From Paramixta manurensis (GTDB lineage: Bacteria > Pseudomonadota > Gammaproteobacteria > Enterobacterales > Enterobacteriaceae): DNA of 64,000 nt. A program made the translations under genes and the position numbers. The notes under the pieces are model-generated. The model ran no database searches. It worked only from the letters and a program-made list of their open reading frames with translations, and was not told the origin of the DNA. Location of the stretch: the NCBI RefSeq assembly GCF_013285385.1, contig NZ_CP054212.1, positions 2,790,001 through 2,854,000 on the forward strand. The letters run 5' to 3'. Of the stretch, positions 50,628 through 59,449 are shown one piece after another (within the stretch, counting starts at the first letter, position 1; each line of letters begins with the position of its first letter).

Positions 50628-51404
50628 TTAAACCGTGACAGCGCCAGCATCGTGTTCGAACGTCAAGGTCAGGCCGTCATAAGCTGCCGCCACCGCCACG
50701 GGTAACCTATTTTCCGCCAGCCAGTTATCCACTTCATGGCTCAGATGCGTTAACCAGCTCTGACGCGGCGCCAGATCGTGATGCAGCGCTAACGCCATCG
50801 TCACGTCATTATGGTTACGCGGCGGTTTCTCACGCGGCGCATGGCTACAGTCAAGCACCAGATGGTCGAGCGATTGCGCGCGCAGAAAGCTCAGCGTCTC
50901 CGGCGGCAGGCCGACGGTATCGCAGAGCCAGGCGAGCCGATGCTGGCGGTAAGCAATCAAATAACCCCAAGTGAGTTTCGAGTGGATTAATGGCAAGGGC
51001 GTAATACGTAACGCCCCATACTCCGCCGTTTGAAAGGCGGCTAGTGGTGGCTGAAAGCGCAGCAGGCCCGGATGTTTGAACAGATCGTCACACCCTTCCG
51101 GGTCTGGCGGCCCATAAACCGGGATGGGTACGCCCACGCCCCAACGTAGCGGAAACAGCCCTTGTACATGATCCATATGGTAATGGGTCAGCAAAATACG
51201 CGTCAGTGCTCCCGGAGCAAAGCGCTGCTCCAGTAACGGTTGTCCGGCATCCAGCAAGGTGGTTTCTCCCTCGCAGACAATCAACGCGCTACAGGGACCG
51301 CGTCGTCTGGCCGGTTGTTGCCGTGCCCGCTGGCAGGCGAAGCAATCACAGCCAAATACCGGCACCTGTTGCGCGCCGCCGGTGCCTAAAAAAGTGAGTT
51401 TCAT
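50628..51404 (-). CDS. phnP: Phosphoribosyl cyclic phosphodiesterase PhnP
   Basis: 258 residues of the metallo-beta-lactamase fold. LGTGGAQQVPVFGCDCFACQRAR at the start carries the structural zinc Cys residues; LTHYHMDHVQGLFPL near residue 93 is the catalytic H-x-H-x-D-H; LDCSHAPREKP and LTHLSHEVDNWL supply the remaining ligands. It opens 5-phosphoribosyl 1,2-cyclic phosphate to ribose 1,5-bisphosphate, the step between C-P lyase and PhnN. ATG overlaps the phnN stop (ATGA). phnO, which sits between phnN and phnP in E. coli, is absent. Confidence 0.92.
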   Translation of the reverse strand: MKLTFLGTGGAQQVPVFGCDCFACQRARQQPARRRGPCSALIVCEGETTLLDAGQPLLEQRFAPGALTRILLTHYHMDHVQGLFPLRWGVGVPIPVYGPPDPEGCDDLFKHPGLLRFQPPLAAFQTAEYGALRITPLPLIHSKLTWGYLIAYRQHRLAWLCDTVGLPPETLSFLRAQSLDHLVLDCSHAPREKPPRNHNDVTMALALHHDLAPRQSWLTHLSHEVDNWLAENRLPVAVAAAYDGLTLTFEHDAGAVTV

Positions 51405-51937
51405 GGCGTGGCCCCCAACAGGTGGCGTAGCGCGTTTAAAGTGTCGTTAAGCGCGCCATCATTATTTAACTGTGGGCAATCCGGTAGCGTGGTTTCCTGC
51501 GCGCGCCGCAGACGGCGGGCAATTTGCTGCTCGCTTTCTCGTCCGCGCTGGCGTAAGCGGGCCTCCAGAATGGCGGGCGACACCTGTAAACAGAGCGGAA
51601 ATAACCGGCTGGCATAACGCTGCTGCGCCTGCGGCAAATGTTGGCGAGAGCCATTAACCATCACATTCCAGCCTCGCGCCAGCCAGATGTCGACCTCAAT
51701 ACCCACCGCATAGGCGGTTTGATGCGCCTGCCAGTCAAGGGCGAAAAGCCCATAGGCGCGGCGGCGCTGAAATTCAGATTCGGTCAGCGCGATATGGTTT
51801 TCTCCACCAGCATCCGCCGGGCGCGTAATATACCGGTGCGCCACCAACATTCCTTCCGGCGGCTGCTCGCGCAGGGCATTCAGTAGGCTATCTTTCCCGG
51901 CCCCCGAAGCGCCCATCAGCCAGATCAGCCGAGCCAT
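51401..51937 (-). CDS. phnN: Ribose 1,5-bisphosphokinase PhnN
   Basis: 178 residues from ATG 51937, coupled to the phnM stop as TAATG; a longer frame to 51964 would run into phnM and is rejected because E. coli PhnN also begins close to LIWLMGPSG. P-loop LMGASGAGKDSLLNAL near residue 6, then YITRPADAGGENHIALTESEF as in guanylate-kinase-like proteins. It phosphorylates ribose 1,5-bisphosphate to PRPP with ATP, returning the ribose moiety to metabolism. Confidence 0.92.
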   Translation of the reverse strand: MARLIWLMGASGAGKDSLLNALREQPPEGMLVAHRYITRPADAGGENHIALTESEFQRRRAYGLFALDWQAHQTAYAVGIEVDIWLARGWNVMVNGSRQHLPQAQQRYASRLFPLCLQVSPAILEARLRQRGRESEQQIARRLRRAQETTLPDCPQLNNDGALNDTLNALRHLLGATP

Positions 51938-53073
51938 TACCACACTCTCCGTCCCTGGCTCCAAACGTGGCGAACTTGCGCATGACCATGCGGCGCATGC
52001 GCCAGCACCAGATCGGCACGCCGTCCCTCGGCAATAATGCCGCGATCGGTCAGCCCTAATGCCCGCGCCGGATTAGCGGTCACCAACGCGGCCGCGCGCG
52101 GTATGTCATAGCCGTTACGCTCATCGGCGGCGATACGAAATGCGGCATCCAACAAGCTGGCAGGATAGTAATCCGATGACAGCACATCCAACAGCCCTAG
52201 CTCGGCCAGACTATGCGCCGCCACGTTACCGGAGTGCGAACCGCCACGCACGATATTCGGCGCGCCCATCAGTACTTGTAACCCCAGTTCGCGTGAGCGC
52301 CGGGCAGCGGCTTCGGTGGTAGGAAACTCAGCAATCACGCTACCGATCTGATGCGACTCCTCGACATGCTCAGCCGTCGCGTCATCGTGGCTGGCAAGCG
52401 CGATACCGGCCGTGCGGCAATGGGCGGCAATCGCCTGCCGATTCGGCTGTGACCAGCGCGCCGCCAACGTCAGTTGCTCCTCTTCGAACTGTGCCATTTG
52501 GCGATCGTCTAGCCGGTATTTGCCCTGATAATATTCGCGATACTTTTCACGCGAAGCATACTGGCGCTGGCCCGGTGAGTGATCCATCAACGACACCAGC
52601 GACAACTCATCAAGATGCATCAGTTGTTCAAACAGCGGCAGCGTACTGTCATGCGGTAATTCACAGCGTAAGTGCAAACGGTGTTCAACCCGATTTAATC
52701 CCCGCTGCTGGCTGGCGCGAATCGCCTCAATCATCTTGGTCAGGTTATCCAACCGATGACCGCCGTCGCGCACATCGCCAACCGCAATCGCATCCAGTAC
52801 CGTTGTAATACCGCTCGCCACCATCAATGCATCGTGACTACTCATGGCAGAGTGGGACGGCCAATCCACATTGGGACGCGGCATAAAAAATTTATCGAGA
52901 TTATCGGTATGCAGCTCAATCAGCCCCGGCAGTAACCATCCTCCTTCTCCATCCAGCGCGTCTGGCAACTGGCTGGCGGAATCGCTATAGCTGCGGATCA
53001 CACCCTCATCAATTTCCAGCGAGCCGTGTACAACTTCATTTTCCAGTACCAATTGCACATTATTAACGATCAT
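51937..53073 (-). CDS. phnM: alpha-D-ribose 1-methylphosphonate 5-triphosphate diphosphatase PhnM
   Basis: 378 residues, the length of E. coli PhnM; amidohydrolase superfamily. LLPGLIELHTDNLDKFFMPRPNVDWP near residue 48 carries the first metal His and Asp, AIAAHCRTAGIALASHDD near 215 further ligands, and SSDYYPASLLDAAF near 299 the final catalytic Asp. It removes pyrophosphate from the 5-triphosphate produced by PhnGHIL before C-P cleavage. ATG overlaps the phnL stop by four bases. Confidence 0.93.
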   Translation of the reverse strand: MIVNNVQLVLENEVVHGSLEIDEGVIRSYSDSASQLPDALDGEGGWLLPGLIELHTDNLDKFFMPRPNVDWPSHSAMSSHDALMVASGITTVLDAIAVGDVRDGGHRLDNLTKMIEAIRASQQRGLNRVEHRLHLRCELPHDSTLPLFEQLMHLDELSLVSLMDHSPGQRQYASREKYREYYQGKYRLDDRQMAQFEEEQLTLAARWSQPNRQAIAAHCRTAGIALASHDDATAEHVEESHQIGSVIAEFPTTEAAARRSRELGLQVLMGAPNIVRGGSHSGNVAAHSLAELGLLDVLSSDYYPASLLDAAFRIAADERNGYDIPRAAALVTANPARALGLTDRGIIAEGRRADLVLAHAPHGHAQVRHVWSQGRRVW

Positions 53074-53774
53074 ACCCGCACCTCTTGCATCACTGGATCC
53101 ATCGTATGTAAACGGTCGGCAACGCGTTCGCGTACCGCCTTATCGTGAAATATGCCGACAATCGCCGCACCGCGCTGGCGTGCGGCTTCAATCAGTTGCA
53201 CGACTGCCGCACTGTTTACCGCATCCAGCGACGCGGTGGGTTCGTCCAATAGCAGAATGGATGAATCAGCGATAAAGCCGCGGGCAATATTGACGCGCTG
53301 CTGTTCGCCGCCGGAAAACGTCGACGGCGCCAGCGACCATAAGCGTTCCGGCACGTTGAGATGAGTAAGTAGCGAACCGGCGCGTTCAGCGCAAGTGCTA
53401 CGATCTACCCCTCGATCCAGTAGCGGCTGCATCACCACTTCTAAGGTGGACACGCGCGGGATAACACGTAGAAATTGGCTCACCCAGCCGATGGTATCGC
53501 GACGGATCGCTAACACTTGACGGGCTGGCGCGCTCACCAGATCGATCCATTCATCACGATGTTTCACCCAGATACGCCCGGCATCGGGCTGGTAATTGGC
53601 ATACAGTGAGCGCAGTAAGGTGGATTTACCGCTGCCGGAGTGCCCGTCGAGCACCACGCACTCACCGGCTTTCACCTCAAGACTGGCCTGGTGCAGTACC
53701 GGTAGTTTCACGCCGTGCTGATGATGAAGAACAAACGTTTTACTGAGTTGCTCAACCCGAAGTTGTGTCGTCAT
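53070..53774 (-). CDS. phnL: C-P lyase core-associated ABC protein PhnL
   Basis: 234 residues: Walker A GHSGSGKSTLLRSLYANY near residue 46, WVSQFLRVIPRVSTLEVV, signature FSGGEQQRVNIARGF and Walker B ILLLDEPTASLD. It lacks membrane partners. PhnL acts in forming ribose 1-phosphonate 5-triphosphate with PhnGHI and docks to the C-P lyase core. It is 34 bases after phnK, the only larger gap inside the F-P block. Confidence 0.92.
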   Translation of the reverse strand: MTTQLRVEQLSKTFVLHHQHGVKLPVLHQASLEVKAGECVVLDGHSGSGKSTLLRSLYANYQPDAGRIWVKHRDEWIDLVSAPARQVLAIRRDTIGWVSQFLRVIPRVSTLEVVMQPLLDRGVDRSTCAERAGSLLTHLNVPERLWSLAPSTFSGGEQQRVNIARGFIADSSILLLDEPTASLDAVNSAAVVQLIEAARQRGAAIVGIFHDKAVRERVADRLHTMDPVMQEVRV

Positions 53775-53808
53775 GATCTTTTTCCGCTACAGATCGCTGA
53801 TTCAGCGC

Positions 53809-54570
53809 TTAATTCAGCACCGATGAAACCAGCAGTTGGGTATAGGGATGGTGCGGGTCGTCGAGTACCCGATCGGTCAGGCCGCTTTCGACCACTTTTC
53901 CTTGCTGCATCACCAACAATCGATGCGCCAGCAACCGTGCGACCCCCAAATCATGGGTGACGATAATCACTGCCAGCCGCAATTCACGTACCAGCGTGCG
54001 CAGTAAATCGAGTAATCGAGCCTGCACCGAGACATCCAGCCCGCCGGTGGGTTCATCCATAAACACCAGCCGCGGCTGCGTCACTAAATTGCGGGCAATT
54101 TGCAGGCGTTGCTGCATGCCGCCGGAGAACGTGACCGGCAAGTCGTCAATCCGCGCCGCCGGAATTTCAACATCCTGCAGCCAACTCTTGGCTTGTTGAC
54201 GGATCTCGCCGTAGTGACGCTGACCGACCGCCATTAAACGCTCACCGATATTGCCGCCGGCGGATACCTGCGGACGCAAGCCATCCAGCGGATGCTGATG
54301 GACTAATCCCCATTCGGTACGTAATAGACGACGGCGTTCACTTTCACTTAGCGCAAATAAGGCGCGACCGTCATAATCGATATCGCCTTGCTGCGGCGTG
54401 AGCTGCGTTGAAAGAACCTGTAAAAGCGTGGATTTGCCCGAGCCTGATTCACCGACAATGCCCAGCACTTCACCAGGCCAGAGATCAAACGAGACCGATT
54501 CGAACCCTTTACCGGGCGCGTGGAGATAGGTCAGATCGTTTACCGCGAGCAGCGGCCGTTCAGTGTTCAT
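53809..54570 (-). CDS. phnK: C-P lyase core-associated ABC protein PhnK
   Basis: 253 residues (E. coli 252). Walker A GESGSGKSTLLQVLSTQL near 42, LVHQHPLDGLRPQVSAGGNIGERL with the PhnK-specific insertion after the Q-loop, signature FSGGMQQRLQIARNL, Walker B LVFMDEPTGGLD and IIVTHDLGVARLL. PhnK binds PhnJ on the PhnGHIJ core and uses ATP in the lyase cycle; it is not a transporter. It overlaps the phnJ stop by 11 bases. Confidence 0.93.
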   Translation of the reverse strand: MNTERPLLAVNDLTYLHAPGKGFESVSFDLWPGEVLGIVGESGSGKSTLLQVLSTQLTPQQGDIDYDGRALFALSESERRRLLRTEWGLVHQHPLDGLRPQVSAGGNIGERLMAVGQRHYGEIRQQAKSWLQDVEIPAARIDDLPVTFSGGMQQRLQIARNLVTQPRLVFMDEPTGGLDVSVQARLLDLLRTLVRELRLAVIIVTHDLGVARLLAHRLLVMQQGKVVESGLTDRVLDDPHHPYTQLLVSSVLN

Positions 54571-55408
54571 GTTTCTGCTCCTGCTGCTGGCGACAAAAAT
54601 CGGTATCTGAACAGACGAACATGCGTGTACCGCGATCGTCCATCACCACCTCATCGAGGTAACTCTGGCGTGAACCGCACAACGCACAGGGTTCTTCCCA
54701 CTGCTGTACGCGAAACGGATGGTCATCAAAGTCGAGACTTTCTACTTTGCAAAAAGGCGGTAAGGCATAGAGGCGCTTTTCGCGCCCGGCACCGAACAGT
54801 TGCAAGGCAGGCATCATATGCATTTTCGGGTTATCGAATTTCGGGATCGGCGAAGGGTCCATCACATAGCGATCGTTGACCTTCACCGGGTAGGCATAGG
54901 TGGTAGCAATATGGCCGTAACGGGCAATATCCTCATACAGTTTCACCTGCATTACGCCGTACTCTTCTAACGCGTGCATGGTGCGCGTTTCGGTTTCACG
55001 CGGCTCAATAAAGCGCAGCGGCTCAGGAATCGGTACCTGATAGATCAGGATCTGATCTTCGGTTAATGGCGTTTCAGGAATACGATGCCGGGTCTGGATC
55101 AAGGTCGCATCGACGGTGCGTTCAGTGGTTGCCGCGCCGCTTACGCGTTGGAAAAAGCGGCGAATCGATACTGCGTTGGTGGTGTCATCGGCACCCTGAT
55201 CAATCACTTTCAGTACATCATGCTCGCCAATCAGGCTGGCGGTCAGTTGGATACCGCCGGTTCCCCAACCATATGGCATTGGCATTTCTCGTCCGCCAAA
55301 CGGTACTTGATAGCCGGGGATCGCCACCGCTTTGAGCAGCGCACGGCGTAAGATGCGTTTGCTCTGTTCATCCAGATAACCGGGGTTATAACCGCTCACT
55401 TCACTCAT
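54560..55408 (-). CDS. phnJ: C-P lyase catalytic subunit PhnJ (radical SAM)
   Basis: 282 residues from ATG 55408 (GGAGG six bases upstream). With this start the four C-terminal Cys are C241, C244, C266 and C272, exactly the E. coli PhnJ numbers; the first three bind the [4Fe-4S] cluster and C272 is the catalytic thiyl residue. GYNPGYLDEQSKRILRRALLK begins the protein and MPYGWGTGGIQLTASLIG follows near residue 45. It cleaves the carbon-phosphorus bond of ribose 1-methylphosphonate 5-phosphate to release methane or another hydrocarbon. All catalytic residues are present, so the pathway should be functional. Confidence 0.95.
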   Translation of the reverse strand: MSEVSGYNPGYLDEQSKRILRRALLKAVAIPGYQVPFGGREMPMPYGWGTGGIQLTASLIGEHDVLKVIDQGADDTTNAVSIRRFFQRVSGAATTERTVDATLIQTRHRIPETPLTEDQILIYQVPIPEPLRFIEPRETETRTMHALEEYGVMQVKLYEDIARYGHIATTYAYPVKVNDRYVMDPSPIPKFDNPKMHMMPALQLFGAGREKRLYALPPFCKVESLDFDDHPFRVQQWEEPCALCGSRQSYLDEVVMDDRGTRMFVCSDTDFCRQQQEQKHEH

Positions 55409-56477
55409 TTTCACCCTCCTTCCACGCCTGACGCAGACGTTTCAGCAGTTCCAGTTCGGCCTGGAAATCCACGTAATGCGGCAGTTTAAGATGAGAAACA
55501 AAGCCTGCCGCTTCGACGTTATCGGCATGAGAAAGCACAAACTCTTCGTCCTGCGCCGGGCTGGTGATCCGCTCGCCGTATTGCTCACTTTGCAACGCGC
55601 GGTCAACCAGCGCGGTTGACATCGCCTTACGCTCTGCGCGTCCGAACACCAGGCCATAACCACGGGTAAAACGGGGCGCGCCTTCTAGCTTGTCGGTAAA
55701 GCCGTTAACCATTTCACATTCGGTCAACAGGATTTCACCAATCTCCAACGGAAAACCCAGCTCCTCAGGCAAGATGCTGACCGTGACGTAGCCAGTACGA
55801 ATTTCACCGGCAAAAGGATGGTTACGGCCATACCCGCGTTGAGTGGAGTAACCTAATGCCAGTAAAAAGCCCTCGTCGGCGCGGGTAAGCTGTTGTAAGC
55901 GCGCGGCGCGCGGTGCCGGGTAACTGGGCGGCTGGCGGGTAATATCCGGCGGTTCGCTGCCATCATCCTGTTCGGTTACCGCCAGCGCTTCAGCGGTCAT
56001 CAGGTCGAAGACCGGCGGACAAGCGGTATCCTGTGTGGTTTCGGTATAGGGAGCGGTAGGCGTTTCGCCATTCGCCAACAGGGTAAAATCGAGTAAACGA
56101 TGGGTGTAATCGTAGGTTGGCCCGAGGATTTGGCCGCCAGGCAAATCCTTATATACCGCCGAGATCCGCCGCTCAATGCGCATTTGATCGCTTGCCAGCG
56201 GTTGGCTATCGGCCAGGCGTGGCAACGTCGTGCGGTAAGCACGCAGGAGAAAAATCGCTTCCACCAGATCGCCGCTCGCTTGCTTAATGGCTAATGCCGC
56301 CAGCTCCCGATCGTAAATTCCGCCTTCGGTCATGACGCGGTCAACCGCCAGGCCTTGTTGTTGCGCAATCTGTTCGCAGGTGATCTCCGCAATTGCCCGA
56401 TCGCCGCGTCGCAAATCCTCCAGTAAACGATGCGCGTTAGCGATCGCCTTTTCTCCCCCTTTCACCGCGACATACAT
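55401..56477 (-). CDS. phnI: C-P lyase subunit PhnI
   Basis: 358 residues from ATG 56477, coupled to the phnH stop as TGATG; begins MYVAVKGGEKAIANAHRLL, matching E. coli PhnI. GYSTQRGYGRNHPFAGEIRTGYVTV near residue 210 and FVSHLKLPHYVDFQAELELLKRLR at the C-terminus are conserved. PhnI is the nucleosidase that, with PhnG, PhnH and PhnL, swaps adenine of ATP for phosphonate. It overlaps phnJ by eight bases. Confidence 0.93.
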   Translation of the reverse strand: MYVAVKGGEKAIANAHRLLEDLRRGDRAIAEITCEQIAQQQGLAVDRVMTEGGIYDRELAALAIKQASGDLVEAIFLLRAYRTTLPRLADSQPLASDQMRIERRISAVYKDLPGGQILGPTYDYTHRLLDFTLLANGETPTAPYTETTQDTACPPVFDLMTAEALAVTEQDDGSEPPDITRQPPSYPAPRAARLQQLTRADEGFLLALGYSTQRGYGRNHPFAGEIRTGYVTVSILPEELGFPLEIGEILLTECEMVNGFTDKLEGAPRFTRGYGLVFGRAERKAMSTALVDRALQSEQYGERITSPAQDEEFVLSHADNVEAAGFVSHLKLPHYVDFQAELELLKRLRQAWKEGENE

Positions 56478-57052
56478 CAGCACACCTCCACTTGCGTGGT
56501 ACGCGGCAGCGCCATCATCGCTTCGCCGCAGGTTAAAATTAGGTCAAGCCCTTGCGGAAACAGCGCCGGACGCTGGCGTAGGTAACGCAGCAGGCTCTCT
56601 GGCAGGCGTGGCGCGACGGCGCGTGTTTCTCGTAATCCCGGCCCGCTTAAACGTAGCGTCAGTCCGCCGCTCAGGGAGGGGAGTTCAACAATTAGCGTGG
56701 TGCTCTTTTCCGGCGCCAAATTATCGCCAGCGGCAAAACGTAGCGGATCAATGGCTGACCCCGCATGGAGCAGTGCGAACGGCGCATCTTCGCGCCCGGT
56801 AAGCTGTGCGCCGGTATGAAAACGCAAATTGGTACGGACGATCTCTTCGTCCAGTGCCGCATCCAGCCAGAGCGGCGTTTCACCATCCACCAGCGTCAGT
56901 AATACCGCAGTCGCGGCGGGCGACAGCGCGCCCCACCCCTGCCGTAGCGGCAGAGAAACCATTACGCCCGGCTCACTCATCGCCTTAAGGATGCGGCGAA
57001 AGCTCTGCTGCGCATCGGCAACCGGATGGTGGAAACTAGCCAGTAAAGTCAT
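56477..57052 (-). CDS. phnH: C-P lyase subunit PhnH
   Basis: 191 residues (E. coli 194). FHHPVADAQQSFRRILKAMSEPGVMVSLP near residue 7 is the PhnH opening; LTLVDGETPLWLDAAL and GLRLSGPGLRETRAVAP-like segments follow. It is a core subunit of the PhnGHIJ complex with a PLP-transferase-like fold but no cofactor. ATG overlaps the phnG stop by one base. Confidence 0.92.
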   Translation of the reverse strand: MTLLASFHHPVADAQQSFRRILKAMSEPGVMVSLPLRQGWGALSPAATAVLLTLVDGETPLWLDAALDEEIVRTNLRFHTGAQLTGREDAPFALLHAGSAIDPLRFAAGDNLAPEKSTTLIVELPSLSGGLTLRLSGPGLRETRAVAPRLPESLLRYLRQRPALFPQGLDLILTCGEAMMALPRTTQVEVC

Positions 57053-57498
57053 CAGTTATCTCCGCGAACCAGAGTAAAGAAATCCACTTTGCTGCTGGCG
57101 ACTTCACCGGCACGCTGTCGTAGACGCGCCTCGCGTAGTGCCGCCAACGGGGTAATCAGCGCGTCTTGCAAACGTGCGTGGTGCGTCGGTTGCTGTAGCA
57201 GCGCATCAATCAGCGCGCAGCGCTCGGCATGTGGTTTGTCACGTCCGGCGTGGTAGCTGTAGCCGCACGTCCCATCCGCCAGCCGTATCACCGCGCGCGT
57301 AACGGTCATATCGCCGAGAATAAAGCGCCCGCCTTTACCGCCGATACGCGCTTGTAAACGCGTGAGCCCGGTCTCGGCGGCGCGTAACACCTCATACTCC
57401 GGCTGCAGCTTGAGCGCCTGCCAGAGCGGTTCCAGATCGCGGCTGGCGGCATGGGCCAGCACCGAGAGCCAGCGTTGTCGTGCCTGTAACGCGTCCAT
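57052..57498 (-). CDS. phnG: C-P lyase subunit PhnG
   Basis: 148 residues (E. coli 150). ARQRWLSVLAHAASRDLEPLW opens, LQARIGGKGGRFILGDMTVTRAVIRL near residue 48 and GYSYHAGRDKPHAERCALIDALLQ near 79 are conserved. It is a small scaffold subunit of the C-P lyase core. It follows phnF with no gap, so phnF is the first gene of this transcript. Confidence 0.92.
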   Translation of the reverse strand: MDALQARQRWLSVLAHAASRDLEPLWQALKLQPEYEVLRAAETGLTRLQARIGGKGGRFILGDMTVTRAVIRLADGTCGYSYHAGRDKPHAERCALIDALLQQPTHHARLQDALITPLAALREARLRQRAGEVASSKVDFFTLVRGDN

Positions 57499-58215
57499 TT
57501 AGTGCTCCAGAGTCAGTTCAATCATGTCGCCACGCGTCAGGCTGACGGAGTACTCCGCCACCTGCCCGTCGGCGCTGTGGTTTAGCGTGCGCACGCATAG
57601 CAACGGTGCCTGCAGGCCGGTTTCCAGTAATTTGCACTCTTTAGCCTGCGCCAGACGCGTACTAATACGGGTTTGTACCCGAGTAAGCGACTGCGCCAGC
57701 CGTTGATCGATAAAGTCATGCAGCGAACCGCTGTGAAACTGTTGTAAGGTCGGCCACCAAGCCAGGTGCGGAAAGAAGTGATTAATCAAGCAGACCGGAA
57801 CGCCATTCACCCGGCGTAGCGTGCGCAGGTGGATGATTTCTGCGCCCTCTTCGCAGGCTAACGCGGCGGCAACATCCTGGCTGGCAGGGCGTAACACCGC
57901 CAACAGACGTTCACTGGTTGGATGGCTGCCCTGCTCTAACAGGTTCTGACTAAAACGAGCGCGGGCGTGTAATGGGTAGTTCCATGGGCGCATCAGCACC
58001 AGAATGCCGACGCCGTGTCGCCGCTGGAGTAAGCCTTTATTGACCAGTTCATCAACCGCGCGGCGTAGCGTGTGGCGATTAACGGCATAACGCGTAGCTA
58101 ACTGCTGTTCGGATGGCAGGTAATCGCCACAGCGATAACCGTTGCGTAGTTCCTGCTCCAACTGAGCGGCAACCGCCTGGTAGACAGTGGTCGGATGTCT
58201 GGATATCTCCATCAT
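57499..58215 (-). CDS. phnF: GntR-family regulator PhnF
   Basis: 238 residues. The GntR winged helix covers residues 8-76 (YRCGDYLPSEQQLATRYAVNRHTLRRAVDELVNKGLLQRRHGVGI), followed by a UbiC/HutC ligand domain (IIHLRTLRRVNGVPVCLINHFFPH). GGAGG precedes ATG. In E. coli PhnF lies inside the operon; here it heads the lyase block and probably controls it locally. A partial Pho-like half site (TGTCACA, near 58313-58319 on the minus strand) is upstream, but no clear second repeat is seen. The spacer 58216-58422 holds nothing else I can support. Confidence 0.9.
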   Translation of the reverse strand: MMEISRHPTTVYQAVAAQLEQELRNGYRCGDYLPSEQQLATRYAVNRHTLRRAVDELVNKGLLQRRHGVGILVLMRPWNYPLHARARFSQNLLEQGSHPTSERLLAVLRPASQDVAAALACEEGAEIIHLRTLRRVNGVPVCLINHFFPHLAWWPTLQQFHSGSLHDFIDQRLAQSLTRVQTRISTRLAQAKECKLLETGLQAPLLCVRTLNHSADGQVAEYSVSLTRGDMIELTLEH

Positions 58216-58422
58216 TCACAAATCCTCCGCGATGCAGAAAACCGATAAGGGGGTCGGCTCGCGTCTGGATACCGTGCGGCACGACCGTGATGTGCCCTTA
58301 CCTTGCCGTGGATGTGTGACAGAGAGGTTAAGAGAAGATGGCGTAACGATGAATTTAGCGCGTAGCGCGAGGCATATTGCTGAGGGAGAGGAGAGGGACG
58401 GGCGTACCCGTCCCGGACAAAC

Positions 58423-59268
58423 TTATTGTGGGTAATCCGTTGCTTTCGAGATTTTCTCCAGGCTTTCAATCTCGCTCAGGCGCTGTTTCAGTTTTTTGGT
58501 TACGCCTTCAAACCCAATTGCGCCGAGCACCAAGTGGCGTGGTGGATTAGCGTTTTCGGTAATCTCGATCATCGCTTTCGCCGCCCGTACCGGATCGCCC
58601 GGTTGCTGACCACTGTAACCCGAGATGGCATTCATTCGCTCACCGGCGGTGCCAGCATAGTCGGCAATGGTACTTTTAGTTTGATGAAGTGAACGTCCCG
58701 CCCAATCGGTACGGAACGGACCAGGCTCTACGCAAGTCACTTTGATCCCCAGCGGCTCGCCTTCTGCCGCCAGTGAATCAGACCACCCTTCGACCGCATG
58801 TTTACTGGCCGAGTAGTAGCCCGATGCCGCAAAGCCGATCAGGCCGGCAACCGAGGTAATATTGATCACATGCCCTTTACGTGCCTTACGCATCGCCGGT
58901 AACACCGCACGCGTCATCGCGAACAGGCCAAAGACATTGGCATCAAACTGAGCGCGAATTTCACTCTCTACGCCCTCTTCAACCGACGATTGGTAGCCGT
59001 AGCCGGCATTGTTAACCAGCACATCAATAGTGCCGAATTTTTCTAGCGTGGCTTTCACCGCGCTATCAATCGCGGCGTTATCGGTCACATCCAGCGCTAA
59101 GGCCAGTGTATTGCCCTCTTTGCCTTGGACTAAATCGCTCACTTTGGTGACATCACGCGCGGTAACCACCACATTAAAATTTTGGGCTATCGCCTGCTGC
59201 GCCAGTTCACGGCCAAAGCCGGTTGAACAGCCAGTAATAAACCAGACAGGACGTTTTTCTGCACTCAT
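58423..59268 (-). CDS. Short-chain dehydrogenase/reductase of unknown substrate
   Basis: 281 residues, classical SDR with TGCSTGFGRELAQQAIAQ near residue 13 (cofactor), LVNNAGYGYQSSVEEG near 84, catalytic Ser in ITSVAGLIG near 140 and YYSASKHAVEGWSDSLAAEG near 151 (Y-x-x-x-K). The subgroup with the long C-terminus (PPRHLVLGAIGFE) is usually NADP-dependent and annotated only as oxidoreductase. It is single-gene, between phnF and cbl, in the same direction, with about 180 bases on its upstream side. Confidence 0.85.
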   Translation of the reverse strand: MSAEKRPVWFITGCSTGFGRELAQQAIAQNFNVVVTARDVTKVSDLVQGKEGNTLALALDVTDNAAIDSAVKATLEKFGTIDVLVNNAGYGYQSSVEEGVESEIRAQFDANVFGLFAMTRAVLPAMRKARKGHVINITSVAGLIGFAASGYYSASKHAVEGWSDSLAAEGEPLGIKVTCVEPGPFRTDWAGRSLHQTKSTIADYAGTAGERMNAISGYSGQQPGDPVRAAKAMIEITENANPPRHLVLGAIGFEGVTKKLKQRLSEIESLEKISKATDYPQ

Positions 59269-59449
59269 GTTGTTATCCTCATTGATTTAATGATGTTTTT
59301 ACATAGAAGCGAATAGAGAAACAGCCGCGAACGCGGTTGTCAGAAAGGTACCGAAAAGCTTAGCGGCTAAATACGTCTCCGACCTTGTCGGTTTGTGCGA
59401 AAATGTAACAATGACGAGAGCAAAAGAGCGGGCCGTGATGCCCGCGCGT

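Noticed and set aside
58311..58330. Pho box before phnF
   Set aside because: Only one half repeat (TGTCACA) is present; the position of the second repeat has no match.
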